A DNA stretch of 64,000 nt from Acidobacteriota bacterium (GCA_022827025.1 JAJDTT010000075.1:19366-83365), one strand, 5' to 3'; positions 1 through 10,424 are shown, counted from the first letter of the stretch. Made by a program: numbers and translations. The notes: generated by a model not told the origin, from the sequence alone.

Positions 1-58
1 TTAGCACAGCGTCCGTCTCTGCTGACAGCCTGGAACCAGGTTCACCGGGTCCGGGCTG

Positions 59-2098
59 CTACACCAGCAACGGTGCGATCACCAGCGCGACGATGGACAT
101 GAGCTTCACCAGGATGTTCATGGACGGACCGCTCGTGTCCTTGAACGGGTCCCCCACGGTGTCGCCCACCACGGCCGCCTTGTGGGCCTCCGAGCCCTTG
201 CCTCCCAGGATGCCCTCCTCGATCATCTTCTTGGCGTTGTCCCAGGCGCCTCCCGCGTTGGCCATGAAGAGCGCCAGCAGCACGCCCACCAGCATCGACC
301 CGGCCAGCATTCCCCCCAGAGAATGAGGTCCCAGCACGAAACCGACGATGACCGGGGCCGCCACGGCGGTGATGCCCGGAGCCACCATCTCCTTCAGAGC
401 CGCCCGGGTGGAGATATCGATGCACCGGGTGGTGTCGGGCTCGGCCTCGCCCTCCATGAGTCCCGGAATCTCCCGGAACTGGCGCCGCACCTCCTCCACC
501 ATCTTGAAGGCCGCGCGTCCCACCGAGGACATGGTGAGGTTCCCGATGAAGAAGGGAAGGGCTCCCCCGATGAAGAAGCCGACCACGACCCGGGGATCGA
601 TGAGATCCAGTTGAAGCTGCTTGCCGGGCAGACTCTGGGCCACGGTCTGGGAATAGGCCGAAAACAACGCCAGAGCGGTGAGCGCCGCCGAGCCGATGGC
701 GAACCCCTTGCCGATGGCGGCCGTGGTGTTGCCGAGGGAATCCAGGCTGTCGGTGATCTTCCGGACGTCGGGCCCCAGGCCGCTCATCTCGGAGATCCCG
801 CCGGCATTGTCCGCAATGGGACCGTAGGCGTCGACCGACATGGTCACACCCACCGTCGCCAGCATGCCCACCGCGGCGATCCCGATGCCGTAGAGGCCGG
901 CGAAGTTGTAGGCGACAAGGATGGTCCCGGCGATGGTCAGTATGGGGAGGGCCGTCGACTCCATCCCCACGGCAAGACCCGAGATGATGTTGGTGGCGAC
1001 GCCGGTCTTGCACGATTCGGCGATGCGGCGGACCGGATTGCCCGAGGTGTACCACTCGGTAAGCAATCCGATGAGGACTCCCGCGGCGGCCCCCAGCAGG
1101 ACCGCATAGAAGACGCCCGACTCGAGATCCAGTGTGCGTACCGCGAACCAGGTCCCTGCCAGGAGGAGCAGGGCGCTCACGTACGTGGCATTGCGGAGCA
1201 CCGCAGCCGGACTGAGATTGCGGAGCACCCGAATGGAAACCACGCCGATGAGGGAGGCGATCAGGCCGATGGCGATGACCACCAGGGGAAACAGCATGTA
1301 GCGGCTCTTCTCCGCGGCCCCGATTATGAGAATCTGACTGGTCCCGGCCGCTGCGATGGCGATCGTGGCGATCACCGAGCCGACGTAGCTCTCGAAAATG
1401 TCCGCGCCCATGCCGGCCGTGTCGCCGACGCAATCGCCCACGTTGTCGGCGATGGTGGCCGGGTTTCTCGGGTCGTCCTCGGGAATTCCCGCTTCCACCT
1501 TGCCCACCAGGTCGGCTCCCACGTCCGCCGTCTTGGTATAGATTCCGCCTCCCACTCTGGCGAAAAGCGCGATGGAGCTGGCGCCCATGGCGAAGCCGTT
1601 GATGTCGCGCTCGGAAATGAAGCCGTTGCTGTAGAGCAGGTAGGCGATGCAGATTCCCAACATGCCCAGGCTGGCGACCGAGAGCCCCATCACGGCTCCT
1701 CCGGAGAAGGCCACGTTCAGGGCGTCGCCGATTCCGGAGGCGGAGGCGGCCTGGGTGGTGCGGACGTTGGCGCGGGTCGCCGCCTTCATGCCGAAGAAAC
1801 CGGCGATCATGGAGAGGAACGCTCCGGCCAGGAAGGCCATTCCGGTACCCGCCGAAAGACTCCACCAGAGCAGGAGGAAGACCACCACGACAAAGATGGC
1901 CAGAATCCCGTATTCCCGGCGCAGAAACACCATGGCTCCGTCATGGATGGCGTCGGAGATGCGGCGCATCGTCTTGTTCCGAATGTCTATCCTGCTGATG
2001 AACCGGTAGATCAGGCCGGCCGCAAGGAGCCCGGCCAAGGCCACCGCGCCCACCGCGGGGACCAGTTCTCCAGCAGAAAGAAAGTTTGCATAGACCAT
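59..2098 (-). CDS. hppA: Membrane-bound proton/sodium-translocating pyrophosphatase, K+-dependent type
   Basis: Integral membrane ion pump driven by pyrophosphate hydrolysis. The 679 residues are rich in hydrophobic helices and fit the family length (about 660-770). The pyrophosphate/Mg site is intact: residues 192-238 hold DVGADLVGK, the acidic EDDPRNP stretch, and [16 protein letters not shown] second acidic cluster ([14 protein letters not shown]) lies near residue 421. The segment GNTTAAIG puts Ala at 460 and Gly at 463; in this family Ala460 marks K+-dependent enzymes, whereas K+-independent ones carry Lys460. Whether H+ or Na+ is pumped cannot be read from what I checked. The ATG start is 14 bases downstream of pth on the same strand, so it may be the last gene of the rplY-pth transcript. 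Confidence 0.97.
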   Translation of the reverse strand: MVYANFLSAGELVPAVGAVALAGLLAAGLIYRFISRIDIRNKTMRRISDAIHDGAMVFLRREYGILAIFVVVVFLLLWWSLSAGTGMAFLAGAFLSMIAGFFGMKAATRANVRTTQAASASGIGDALNVAFSGGAVMGLSVASLGMLGICIAYLLYSNGFISERDINGFAMGASSIALFARVGGGIYTKTADVGADLVGKVEAGIPEDDPRNPATIADNVGDCVGDTAGMGADIFESYVGSVIATIAIAAAGTSQILIIGAAEKSRYMLFPLVVIAIGLIASLIGVVSIRVLRNLSPAAVLRNATYVSALLLLAGTWFAVRTLDLESGVFYAVLLGAAAGVLIGLLTEWYTSGNPVRRIAESCKTGVATNIISGLAVGMESTALPILTIAGTILVAYNFAGLYGIGIAAVGMLATVGVTMSVDAYGPIADNAGGISEMSGLGPDVRKITDSLDSLGNTTAAIGKGFAIGSAALTALALFSAYSQTVAQSLPGKQLQLDLIDPRVVVGFFIGGALPFFIGNLTMSSVGRAAFKMVEEVRRQFREIPGLMEGEAEPDTTRCIDISTRAALKEMVAPGITAVAAPVIVGFVLGPHSLGGMLAGSMLVGVLLALFMANAGGAWDNAKKMIEEGILGGKGSEAHKAAVVGDTVGDPFKDTSGPSMNILVKLMSIVALVIAPLLV

Positions 2099-2112
2099 CG
2101 AAAACCCACCTT

Positions 2113-2703
2113 TCAGTTCAGTGGCCGGAGGTCTTCGTGCCTCCAGCCATTGACCAGGTCCATGGCCCGCAAATGGCCCTGGGTCATAATCGTGTCGACG
2201 GCCAGGACCGCACGGTCCAGTACGGAGTCCAGCCGCCGCCGCTCAGCTCCGGAGAAGGGCGAGAGCAGATAGTCGGTCAGATCGCCTTCCACCGCGTCGC
2301 CGCCCACTCCGATTCGCAGCCGGGGAATCTGTTTTGTTCCCAACATCCGAATGATCGATTCCATGCCCTTCTGTCCGCCCGAGCTCCCCGAACGCCGGAC
2401 CCGCAATCGCCCCAAGGGCAACTGGACCTCGTCGTAGACGACAAGGACCTCCTCAGGATCGGCGCCATAGTGAACCAGCAGCGAGCGAACCGCGATTCCA
2501 CTGAGATTCATGTAGGTCTGCGGTTTTGCCAGAATCAGCGATCCGCTCTCACGCTCGACCCGGCAGGCTCGGGACCGGCCGGCTGCGGGAACGAACCGGC
2601 CAGCGCTCAAACCCGCCAGGCGGTCGACCAGCATGAACCCCGCGTTGTGTCGGGTCGCTGCGTACCTGCGGCCCGGATTGCCCAATCCGACGACCAGAAG
2701 CAC
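2113..2703 (-). CDS. pth: Peptidyl-tRNA hydrolase
   Basis: Releases tRNA from peptidyl-tRNA that has dropped off ribosomes. I chose the GTG at 2703: it gives 196 residues, the usual family size, begins [11 protein letters not shown], and has GGAG 9 bases upstream inside the end of rplY. The open frame continues upstream, but that part only shadows rplY. Conserved elements: the GLGNPG start, RHNAGF with the catalytic His, [10 protein letters not shown], and [11 protein letters not shown] with the key Asp. The usual GGHNG loop reads GGQKG here. The gene starts five bases after the rplY stop, so the two are probably translationally coupled. Confidence 0.95.
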   Translation of the reverse strand: MLLVVGLGNPGRRYAATRHNAGFMLVDRLAGLSAGRFVPAAGRSRACRVERESGSLILAKPQTYMNLSGIAVRSLLVHYGADPEEVLVVYDEVQLPLGRLRVRRSGSSGGQKGMESIIRMLGTKQIPRLRIGVGGDAVEGDLTDYLLSPFSGAERRRLDSVLDRAVLAVDTIMTQGHLRAMDLVNGWRHEDLRPLN

Positions 2704-2708
2704 CAGAG

Positions 2709-3365
2709 CTACTCCGCGGGTTGACTTCCTTCCGTCTGACCTCCCCCTGCGATTTCCGGTTCGGCGGCTTCGTCTTCCAGCATGATCTCTTCGGCTTCCG
2801 TCTCGACCGAGGGAGCTGCTATCGTCAGGACGGTCAGGTCCGGGTCGGAGAGAATCTTCACCTTGTCCGTGTCCACGTCCAGTTGTTCCACCCGGACCGA
2901 GTCTCCAATCTGCAGGTCGGTCACGTCGACTCGAATGTGATCGGGCAGGTCCCCGGGGAGACACTCCAGGTGGATCTCGCGCACGACCAGGTCCAGAATA
3001 CCCCCATACATCTTCACGCCGGCAGCCGTGCCCAAGGTCTCCACGGGTACGTCGAAGACCATGGTCCGGTCCATGGAGACGGCCAGGAAATCGGCATGGA
3101 GGAGCTCCTCCCCCACCGGATCACGCTGGAGCTCACGAATCAGGACATTCGTCTCCTGGTCATGGTACTTCAGCCTGAAAATCGTGTTGTGGCCCGTTTC
3201 GGAGTGCAGGATCCGGTCCAGGTCCTTGGGATCGACGGAAACGGCCACCGGCGCTACCTTGCGACCGTAGACGATTCCAGGCACCCGCCCAGCGGCGCGA
3301 AGCCTCCGGTTGGCGTTCTTCCCGAATTTCCGACGTATCTGCGAGTCCACCGTCAATCGAGGCAT
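2709..3365 (-). CDS. rplY: 50S ribosomal protein L25, long Ctc/TL5 form
   Basis: Binds 5S rRNA in the large ribosomal subunit. The ATG at 3365 (MPRLTVDSQIRRKFGK) is chosen because a purine-rich GAGGAGTTGGAGGAA stretch precedes it. It gives 218 residues, the size of the two-domain form with an N-terminal 5S-binding domain (GRVPGIVYG, then DHIRVDVTDLQIGDSV in the C-terminal beta domain) and an acidic tail. That is longer than the E. coli single-domain protein. It lies 80 bases after prs and 5 bases before pth; prs-rplY-pth is a common bacterial order. Confidence 0.95.
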   Translation of the reverse strand: MPRLTVDSQIRRKFGKNANRRLRAAGRVPGIVYGRKVAPVAVSVDPKDLDRILHSETGHNTIFRLKYHDQETNVLIRELQRDPVGEELLHADFLAVSMDRTMVFDVPVETLGTAAGVKMYGGILDLVVREIHLECLPGDLPDHIRVDVTDLQIGDSVRVEQLDVDTDKVKILSDPDLTVLTIAAPSVETEAEEIMLEDEAAEPEIAGGGQTEGSQPAE

Positions 3366-3445
3366 TTCCTCCAACTCCTCATTCCTGTGTTCGAGCCGCC
3401 CTGAGAAAGTGGGCAACCCGCGCAACTCGGTTTCCGCATTCAGGA

Positions 3446-4387
3446 TCAGCTTACGAACAACCGGCTCACCGAGGTTTCCTCGTGGATCGACCGGATCGCC
3501 TCGCCCAAAAGACCGGCCACGCTCAAGGTCTGAATCTTGGGAATCCGCTTTTCCGGGCTGATCCACACCGTATTGGTGACGACAATTCCTTCGAAATGAG
3601 ACTCGCGAAGGCGTTTCACGGCCGGCCCCGAAAGGACGGCGTGGGTGGCGGCGGCGAAGAGCCTCCGGGCTCCCTGCTTCCGCAGGGCGTCCGTGGCCTG
3701 CACCAGGGTTCCCGCCGTGTCGACCATGTCGTCGATGATGACCACGTCCCGGCCGTCGACATCGCCCACGATGCGCATGACCTCGGCCGTGTTCACGCCG
3801 ACGCGGCGCTTGTCGATGACGGCCAGGTTGGCGCCCATCCTGCGGGCGTAGAAGCGAGCCCGCTCCACGCCGCCCGCATCGGGCGACACGACCGTGGGCC
3901 GGATCAGCGACATCTTGTTCTTCAAGTGGGAGAGGATGGCCGGAGTGGCGAAGAGGTGGTCCACCGGAATGTTGAAAAACCCCTGGATCTGTCCCACGTG
4001 CAGGTCCATGGAAAGGAGCCGATGGGTTCCGGCCGCCGTCAGGAGATCCGCCACCAGCTTGGCCGAGATGGGCACTCGGGGTTTGTCCTTCCGGTCCTGG
4101 CGGGCGTAGCCGTAGTAGGGAACCACGGCCGTGACTCGCCGTGCCGAGGAACGCCGAAAGGCATCCAGCATGATCAGGAGCTCCATCAGGTTCTCGCCCA
4201 CCGGCGGGCAGGTGGGCTGCACCACGAAGACGTCCTTCCCTCTCACGTTCTCGAGAATCTGGAAATTGACCTCGCCGTCACTGAATCGGGTCAGGTTCGC
4301 CCGGCCCAGAGGTTCTCCCAGGTGATGGCAGATCTCTTCCGTGAGAGGGGCATTGGCGCTGCCTGTAAAGATCTTCAAACTGGACAT
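3446..4387 (-). CDS. prs: Ribose-phosphate pyrophosphokinase (PRPP synthetase)
   Basis: Makes PRPP from ribose 5-phosphate and ATP for nucleotide, His and Trp synthesis. The 313 residues match the class I length. The N-terminus MSSLKIFTGSAN is typical. YYGYARQDRKDKPR near 91-104, SMDLHVGQIQGFF near 126-138 and the PRPP loop VVIIDDMVDTAGTL at 215-228 are intact. The basic flexible-loop motif DKRRVG follows residue 191. The ATG start is 56 bases downstream of the ispE stop on the same strand. Confidence 0.97.
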   Translation of the reverse strand: MSSLKIFTGSANAPLTEEICHHLGEPLGRANLTRFSDGEVNFQILENVRGKDVFVVQPTCPPVGENLMELLIMLDAFRRSSARRVTAVVPYYGYARQDRKDKPRVPISAKLVADLLTAAGTHRLLSMDLHVGQIQGFFNIPVDHLFATPAILSHLKNKMSLIRPTVVSPDAGGVERARFYARRMGANLAVIDKRRVGVNTAEVMRIVGDVDGRDVVIIDDMVDTAGTLVQATDALRKQGARRLFAAATHAVLSGPAVKRLRESHFEGIVVTNTVWISPEKRIPKIQTLSVAGLLGEAIRSIHEETSVSRLFVS

Positions 4388-4443
4388 GGAGTCAATCCCG
4401 TGCCGGCCCGCTTCCGGATCCCATGCGGTCGGATCCGAAGTGG

Positions 4444-5370
4444 TCAGGCCGGAACGTCGAGGCCCGATTCTCTCAGTATTTTCCTATAACGTCTTCTGGA
4501 AAGAGTGGAGCAGAATAACAGTTCTCCGCCTCCCTGGCAGGCGGATGGGTCTTTCCTCCGTGGGGTCCGGTCCCGGCACCCCAAGCCCATGAGCGTCGAG
4601 CCGCTCCCACAAACCATGACTCTCTCACAACCCAAGGCGATGAGGGCTTTTCTCGCCTCCTCGAGAAAGCCATAGCGCTGGAACAGCGGCGTTTCGAAGT
4701 CGTTCTCCAGATGGGCCCAGTACAGGCTTTCTCTGAAGCGTGAGAAGCGATGGATTGTATTCTTCGTCCAGGATCTTGTCAACCTGTCGCCGCCCTCCCA
4801 GACGCCCCAATTCCCCATGGAATACACCCTCTTCGTGGAAAGACCGCGGCCCGGATAAAGGAGGACAAGGTCCACCGGGCGCCCAAGATCCGGCAAGGAT
4901 GTGATGAGTTCTCCTCTGCCTTCTCCCAATGCGCAGCCTCCGCGGAGGAAGAATGCGACGTCGGAGCCCAACTCCGCCGCCAACGCAGTCAGGCTGGAGA
5001 GACTCAATCCGCAACCCCAGAGTTGGTTCAATCCCAGGAGGGTTGCCGCCGCATTCCCCGATCCGCCACCGAGTCCGGCCCCCAGGGGAATTCTCTTGGT
5101 CAGGGTCAATTCCACTCCGGCGGACACGCCCGCCTTTCGCTTCAGCAGCCGGGCGGCGCGGCAGACCAGGTTCTCCGGTCCCGCCGGCGCGGCGCGGCCA
5201 TGAACCTGGATCCGAATTTCCGAATCCCTGGTGACCCGCAGGATCAGCTCGTCCCTCAGGTCCAGCATCTGGAAGACGGTCCGCAACTCATGAAACCCGT
5301 CCTCCCGAAGACCCAGAATCTTCAGGATCCAGTTGGTCTTGGCAAAGGAGGGGAGAGCAAGTGAGGACAA
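4444..5370 (-). CDS. ispE: 4-diphosphocytidyl-2-C-methyl-D-erythritol kinase
   Basis: GHMP-family kinase of the MEP isoprenoid pathway; it phosphorylates CDP-ME. It has the N-terminal FAKTNWILKILGLREDGFH motif with Lys11, the glycine-rich ATP loop PLGAGLGGGSGNAAA at 95-109, and GSDVAFFL with catalytic Asp137. At 308 residues the length is normal, though the last 40 residues are unusually basic. The start is a TTG at 5370; the only in-frame ATG upstream is immediately followed by a stop. ispE next to prs is a frequent neighbourhood. Confidence 0.93.
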   Translation of the reverse strand: MSSLALPSFAKTNWILKILGLREDGFHELRTVFQMLDLRDELILRVTRDSEIRIQVHGRAAPAGPENLVCRAARLLKRKAGVSAGVELTLTKRIPLGAGLGGGSGNAAATLLGLNQLWGCGLSLSSLTALAAELGSDVAFFLRGGCALGEGRGELITSLPDLGRPVDLVLLYPGRGLSTKRVYSMGNWGVWEGGDRLTRSWTKNTIHRFSRFRESLYWAHLENDFETPLFQRYGFLEEARKALIALGCERVMVCGSGSTLMGLGCRDRTPRRKDPSACQGGGELLFCSTLSRRRYRKILRESGLDVPA

Positions 5371-5432
5371 TGCGACGAATCAGGCCATGAAATGAGCGCG
5401 CCTGGTGGAGTTCCCGCGACGGCTGGCCGAGA

Positions 5433-7355
5433 TCACGGGGCTTGCGAGGAGAGGCGCTGCTTCAGGTCGGCCACCTTGCGTTGAAGTCTATGGAATTCCT
5501 CGTCGGTGGCCACCCGAACACCCCGCTCGTAATACTGAAGTGCGGTCTCGAGCTGGCCGAGCTCGATGTACAGGTCTCCCAGATGATCGAAAATTGTCGG
5601 GTCCTCCGTCAGCCGAGCCGCCCGTTTCAGATTGACTTCGGCCTCATCGAGGCGATGCAACTTGAAGTAGACCCATCCCAGACTGTCCAGATAGGCTCCG
5701 TTGTACGGATCCATTTCCGTCGCTTTCCTGATGTAGGCCAACGCTTCGTGGAGACGGATTCCCCGATCCGCCCACATGTAGCCCAGATAGTTGAGAACGC
5801 CGGCATGGTCCGGATTCGACTCCAGAATCCTCATGAATTCGGCTTCGGCATCGGGAAGTTTCTCCTGCCGTTCGTAGACGGACGCCAGTCGAAACTGGAG
5901 CGGTTCACTGTCCGGCTTGAGACCGAGACCTTCCTTGATGGCTTTTTCGGCTTTCCCGTAGTTCTTGTGGTCCATGTAGAGTTGGCTGATGATGCGGTAA
6001 TACGTCTCGGGATCCTGTTCGCGGCTCAATCTGGATTGCACGAGTTTCACGCCTTCCGACAGCCGGTCGTTTGCCGAGAGCATCTGGGCTCGCGTCGCGA
6101 GGGCGTCCGGATCGCGCGGATGATCTTGGACCAACTCCCCCGCCAGGGAAAGTGCCTCATCCAGCTTTCCCGCATCCTTCAAGGCGTAAATGAGCATGGC
6201 CTTGAATTGGGGTTCGCCGGGGCGCCCCGCCAGCAACTCCCGAAACAGCCGGATGGCGTCCGTATATTGGCGTGATTCCTGGTGGACGTGGGCCAGCGTG
6301 GCCTGGACCCGTTCTCGAAACTCCCAGTCTGCCTGCGACCTTGGATCGCCCAGGTCGGCAAGAAGCCGCTGCAAACGCCCGATGGCGCTTTCCCGGTCTC
6401 CCCGAACCGCCTCGAGCCGAGACAATTCCAGGATCGCCAGTGTCTGCTTCGGATGGGTTTCCAGGACTCGGCCGAACACCTCCGTGGCCTCTTCAAACTT
6501 GCGGACCCGCATGAGAGCCTGGCCCAATTCAACCGCCAACGCCGGATCCTGCGGGTGCCGGGCCGTTCCCTTGCGCAGCAGTTCGACAGCTTGGTCGTGG
6601 CGCCCCTGTTGCCCCAGGAGACCTGCGGTGGTCATCTGGAGTTTGGGGTCCGCCAGGAGCTGAGGGGCCGCCAGATAGATTTCCACGGCCCGATCCGGTC
6701 GTCCGGTCCTGACGTACAAGCGTCCGAGTTCGCGAATGACTTCGTAGTGATCCCGCTGGATGTTCCAAGCTTTTTCCAGCGCCTGAATGGCCCCGGCCAG
6801 GTCGCCCAACCCCTCCAGGGCCTGGGCATGTTGGAAGTGGGCCTCGGGCAGACCCGGGCGCAACTCGACCAGACGCGCCAGGAAGGGCGCCGCCTTGCGG
6901 TGCTCGCGCCGCCGGAGATGGAGATTTCCCAACTGATAGAGAGCCTCGGCATGGTCGGGGTCCAGCTCGATGACCTTGTTCAGTTCTACGATCGCCTTTT
7001 CCGAAAGTCGGCTTTGACCGCCGTGGTAGCTGGAAAAGAGCTGGCCCAGGAAGTAATGGGCGGCGACGCTGTCCGGATCCATTTCGATGGCCTGTTCGAC
7101 CTCGCGGACAGCCCGGGAGATCTCCCCTGACCTCACCAGGATATGGCCGAATTCAATCCGGAGCTGGATGCTGTCCGGATCGAGTTCCAGCGCTTTCTCG
7201 AACTCGGCGATGGAGAGGCCGAAGTCCTTGTTCCCCGAGTGGAGCGCGCCCAGGGCGAAGTGATAGTAGGCCTGGGCCTGCCGGTTCGGCGGCGTCGGGA
7301 CCGGCTCGACGGCCACTACGGTCCCGAGAATGACTCCGAATACCAATCCGGTCAT
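5433..7355 (-). CDS. Exported or membrane-anchored tetratricopeptide-repeat protein
   Basis: The protein is almost entirely TPR units, roughly 15 to 17. Clear examples are A..EFEKALELDPDS, A..ELNKVIELDPDHAEALYQLGNL and EALAYIRKATEMDPYNGAYLDSLG near the C-terminus. The start at 7355 gives MTGLVFGVILGTVVAVEP, a hydrophobic segment that looks like a signal peptide or anchor. A TTG at 7421 would extend it by 22 residues. No Shine-Dalgarno is convincing for either start, so the start is uncertain. Such proteins scaffold complexes at the envelope; the partner cannot be read here. It precedes ispE on the same strand, about 60 bases away. Confidence 0.85.
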   Translation of the reverse strand: MTGLVFGVILGTVVAVEPVPTPPNRQAQAYYHFALGALHSGNKDFGLSIAEFEKALELDPDSIQLRIEFGHILVRSGEISRAVREVEQAIEMDPDSVAAHYFLGQLFSSYHGGQSRLSEKAIVELNKVIELDPDHAEALYQLGNLHLRRREHRKAAPFLARLVELRPGLPEAHFQHAQALEGLGDLAGAIQALEKAWNIQRDHYEVIRELGRLYVRTGRPDRAVEIYLAAPQLLADPKLQMTTAGLLGQQGRHDQAVELLRKGTARHPQDPALAVELGQALMRVRKFEEATEVFGRVLETHPKQTLAILELSRLEAVRGDRESAIGRLQRLLADLGDPRSQADWEFRERVQATLAHVHQESRQYTDAIRLFRELLAGRPGEPQFKAMLIYALKDAGKLDEALSLAGELVQDHPRDPDALATRAQMLSANDRLSEGVKLVQSRLSREQDPETYYRIISQLYMDHKNYGKAEKAIKEGLGLKPDSEPLQFRLASVYERQEKLPDAEAEFMRILESNPDHAGVLNYLGYMWADRGIRLHEALAYIRKATEMDPYNGAYLDSLGWVYFKLHRLDEAEVNLKRAARLTEDPTIFDHLGDLYIELGQLETALQYYERGVRVATDEEFHRLQRKVADLKQRLSSQAP

Positions 7356-7511
7356 AACGGCTCGACGGCTATGGGCAAGAAAAATCAGGCTGATAGTATC
7401 CAACTCCACGCGGCGCGACAACCGTCCGGGAGAGATGTGAGGAGTGAGAAACGAGATGCGGGAACGAAGATTGAAAAGGAAAGAACGATGAGCCCGGGGA
7501 CTCTTTCGCCG

Positions 7512-10424
7512 TCAATCGATGACCTGCGGAGGGATGATCGATATCTTTTCGAGATCTTCCGTAAAGATGAGCTCCATCACCACGATCGGCTGGTCGGAAG
7601 ACACGGCGATGTAGCCGCCGATGGCCGCCGGCAGACCGGAAAAGATCTCGTGAGCCATCGCGACCCGGCGGTGGCCGTTCTCCAAGGTCAGGGTCGTTTC
7701 CTCGACCAATGAGTTTCCACCGGTGGAGCGGACCGTCAGCTTGACGGTTGCCGCCGGGCCGGATCCGGGATTGAGAAACACCAGGCCGGTCCTGTACTTC
7801 TCGACTCCCCCGTGGGCAAGGTAGGGCAGGACGTACTCCTTGGCCGGTGACGTCACAGCCGGGGTGCTGATCATGCCCTTTCCGGAAAAGAGCTGCAATT
7901 CGGCGCTGCCCACCAGCCCCGGCTGCGAGCCGTCGATCCGAATCCAGCCGGATACCAGGCCTCCCGTGTCCACGAGGTTGGGAAAGATGGAGGCCATTTC
8001 CATGCGCAGGCCCTCTCCCGGAGCCAACTCCAGCATGGGCGCAACCTCCACGGAATTCCCATCGTTGTCCATCAGGGTGATCTTGACCGTCATCTCCTCA
8101 GCGCCCTGATGCACCAGGTTGACGTGGGTCTGGCTGCCGCCGAAGGTCACCGCCTGGGGCAGATAGAGAGTCTCGGCCGGGACGACTCCCGGGGCTTCCA
8201 CCACCAGCCCGTCCACCATGGCCATGCGCTCCTCGTCGTACCAGCGCTGGTAGGCCATGATCCCCTGCTCGCTCTCCACCGTCATGTAGGAGCCGTCGTA
8301 GCCGTTATCGGTCAAGGGACTGCAGGTCGCCTGTTCGGGGTCCTCGCAAGCGGCCAGGCTGTCGTCGCGGCAGGGCTCGCCGTTGTCCGAGCAGGTCCCT
8401 TTCTGACAGTAGAAGTCGTCCAGGAAGATCCCGCCGGTGGAAAAGCACTCGAAGGCGAGTCCTTGAAAGAAACCGATCTCGTCTCCCAGAGCTCCCCGCA
8501 ACACCAGGCCCCCGAGGGTGTTCCGGGTATCTTCGAGGACGAGGTCTCCCTCTGCCGTGTAGAGGCGGACGGAGACGTCCGTGCTGTTGGAGTTGGGATT
8601 GAGGACGGAGACCTCGGTGGTGAAGCCGTCCTTGACCCGGACTTCGGGAAGGACGACCTTCTGCGCCGTCGTGGAGTACAAGGAGGCGGCATCCAGACGG
8701 CGCCGTTCCCCGCGGTCCCCGATCCTGAAGAACCCCCGGGCGCGGGCCTGGTCGTCGTCCAGCAGCATCCAGCCTTCCATGAACTGGTTGCGTTCGGCGC
8801 TGACCACTTCCCGAACCGTGGTGGACAACTGTCCCCGGGGAACGATGGTCAGGTTGGTGGGATTCTCGCCGAACTCCACGATGTCTTCCGTGTCGTTGAG
8901 ATCCTGAAATCGGATCCCGCCCACGTTGACTCCCCGGGCCATGATGTCGCTGGTCCGGGAGGAGAGGTTGGTCAGGTTCACCGCGGTGAACCATTCCTTG
9001 GAGCTCAACATGTAGGGAAGGAACAGGCGGCGGCTGGGGCGCAGCAGTTCGATGGTGCCGAGGTTGAAATTCACCGCGGTTATCGCCTCTCCGTCGGGAC
9101 TCACGGCCACGTCCAGTGGAGCCCCGGGAACCTCGGGCCGGAGGTCCTCGCTGAAGCCCCGCAACTTCTGTCCCACCAATACGGGTTGCAGGAGCTCGCC
9201 CGTATTCAATTTGAATTGCAGCAGGACGTCGTCCATGGGCGCGCCCAGCATCATGGTGGTTCCGTCCAGGAAGACCGGACGGCTGGAGTCGCGAAAATCG
9301 GAAGTCCGCGGTTGGAAACTGACGACTTCCAGGCTGTCCGCATCGATGGCGCCGTTCTCATCGGGGACGGGAACCGGGACCAACTGCAGGTTCAGATTGC
9401 TGAGCACCACGAACCACTTGCCATCCGGAGTCGGCACGATCTCGACGGGGACGCCGCCCACCTCGAAGATCTTCACTACCTGGCCCGTCTGCATGTCGAA
9501 CAGAGTGGCCCGGTCCCTTCCCAACTCGGCCAGCGTCTGCAGGGCCCCCAGTTGCCGGTCCGCCACCAGCCCATACCGGCCGTCCGAAGAGATGGCGGCC
9601 CCCGCGCCCACCTGGAAATCATGAGGAGGGGCCTCTTGTTCCGGATCCGGAATGATGGTCGCCGCCACGGAGAAGGAAGCGGTGTCCACGATGGTGATGG
9701 CGTCCCTTTCCTCCGCGGGAGTCAACAGGGTCGACCCGACCGTGACCACGAAGAACCGGCTCCCGTCGGGAGTCATTCGGAGGGTCGTGGGACGGGTTCC
9801 ACCCGGCATCTGGAGTCTGGGTTCCACTTCCTGGAGGGTAGTCGTGTCGAAACGAAGGATCTCGTCGGTCCCGGACGAGGCCACGATGCCCATGGCCCCA
9901 TCTCCCGAGAAGACCATGTTGTTGGCGACGGAGAAGAAAGCCTCCATCGTCAGGATCTGAACCTCCAGCGTGTCCACGTCGATGGCCGCGATCGCTCCCT
10001 GAACCGGCTGCGTCTCTTCCTGGGAGGCATCGGACCTGAAGGCGTCGGCCCGGCCATTTTCGTTGATGAACGCGCACAGGACCGCGATGCGGTCCCCGCC
10101 GGGCATGAGGGCGATGTGGCCCGGGCTCTCGGGCATGTCCACGAGGCCCAGAATGTCGCCGGTCTTGGGGTTGAAGGCCAGGACCTTGTTCGAGAAGGTG
10201 TAGCTGACGAAGGCCTTGCTCGAGTCCGGAGTAAAGACCACATTGGGGGAAAAATTGAGATCGCTCTGGCCGGGCCCGAGTATCAAGGGCACCTCGTTGG
10301 GATCGATTCGCAACGGGTCCTCGGACTCGCTCGGATCCAGCGTCATGAATACCCGCTGGCCGCGAAGTGCCGGCCCCCCCGGGCTCAGCAAGACGAACAG
10401 AAGAATCACCAGGAGTCTGCGCAT
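7512..10424 (-). CDS. Large secreted protein: N-terminal YVTN-like beta-propeller plus C-terminal repeated beta modules
   Basis: A 970-residue exported protein. The start at 10424 gives a clean signal peptide (MRRLLVILLFVLLSPG). Residues about 40-440 hold propeller-like repeats (FTPDSSKAFVSYTF, NPKTGDILGLVDMPE, LRMTPDGSRFFVV, PTPDGKWFVVLSN, VAVSPDGEAITAVN). The second half carries repeated beta modules with the pattern TGLVFLNPGSGPAATVKL followed by GGYIAVSSDQPIVVMELIF. The same module forms the whole 252-residue protein at 44378. A Cys-rich insertion lies around CQKGTCSDNGEPC. No enzyme active site is visible; a cell-surface or matrix role is only inferred. The frame extends 186 bases further upstream, but that part lacks a signal peptide and overlaps the DciA-like gene. 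Confidence 0.85.
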   Translation of the reverse strand: MRRLLVILLFVLLSPGGPALRGQRVFMTLDPSESEDPLRIDPNEVPLILGPGQSDLNFSPNVVFTPDSSKAFVSYTFSNKVLAFNPKTGDILGLVDMPESPGHIALMPGGDRIAVLCAFINENGRADAFRSDASQEETQPVQGAIAAIDVDTLEVQILTMEAFFSVANNMVFSGDGAMGIVASSGTDEILRFDTTTLQEVEPRLQMPGGTRPTTLRMTPDGSRFFVVTVGSTLLTPAEERDAITIVDTASFSVAATIIPDPEQEAPPHDFQVGAGAAISSDGRYGLVADRQLGALQTLAELGRDRATLFDMQTGQVVKIFEVGGVPVEIVPTPDGKWFVVLSNLNLQLVPVPVPDENGAIDADSLEVVSFQPRTSDFRDSSRPVFLDGTTMMLGAPMDDVLLQFKLNTGELLQPVLVGQKLRGFSEDLRPEVPGAPLDVAVSPDGEAITAVNFNLGTIELLRPSRRLFLPYMLSSKEWFTAVNLTNLSSRTSDIMARGVNVGGIRFQDLNDTEDIVEFGENPTNLTIVPRGQLSTTVREVVSAERNQFMEGWMLLDDDQARARGFFRIGDRGERRRLDAASLYSTTAQKVVLPEVRVKDGFTTEVSVLNPNSNSTDVSVRLYTAEGDLVLEDTRNTLGGLVLRGALGDEIGFFQGLAFECFSTGGIFLDDFYCQKGTCSDNGEPCRDDSLAACEDPEQATCSPLTDNGYDGSYMTVESEQGIMAYQRWYDEERMAMVDGLVVEAPGVVPAETLYLPQAVTFGGSQTHVNLVHQGAEEMTVKITLMDNDGNSVEVAPMLELAPGEGLRMEMASIFPNLVDTGGLVSGWIRIDGSQPGLVGSAELQLFSGKGMISTPAVTSPAKEYVLPYLAHGGVEKYRTGLVFLNPGSGPAATVKLTVRSTGGNSLVEETTLTLENGHRRVAMAHEIFSGLPAAIGGYIAVSSDQPIVVMELIFTEDLEKISIIPPQVID

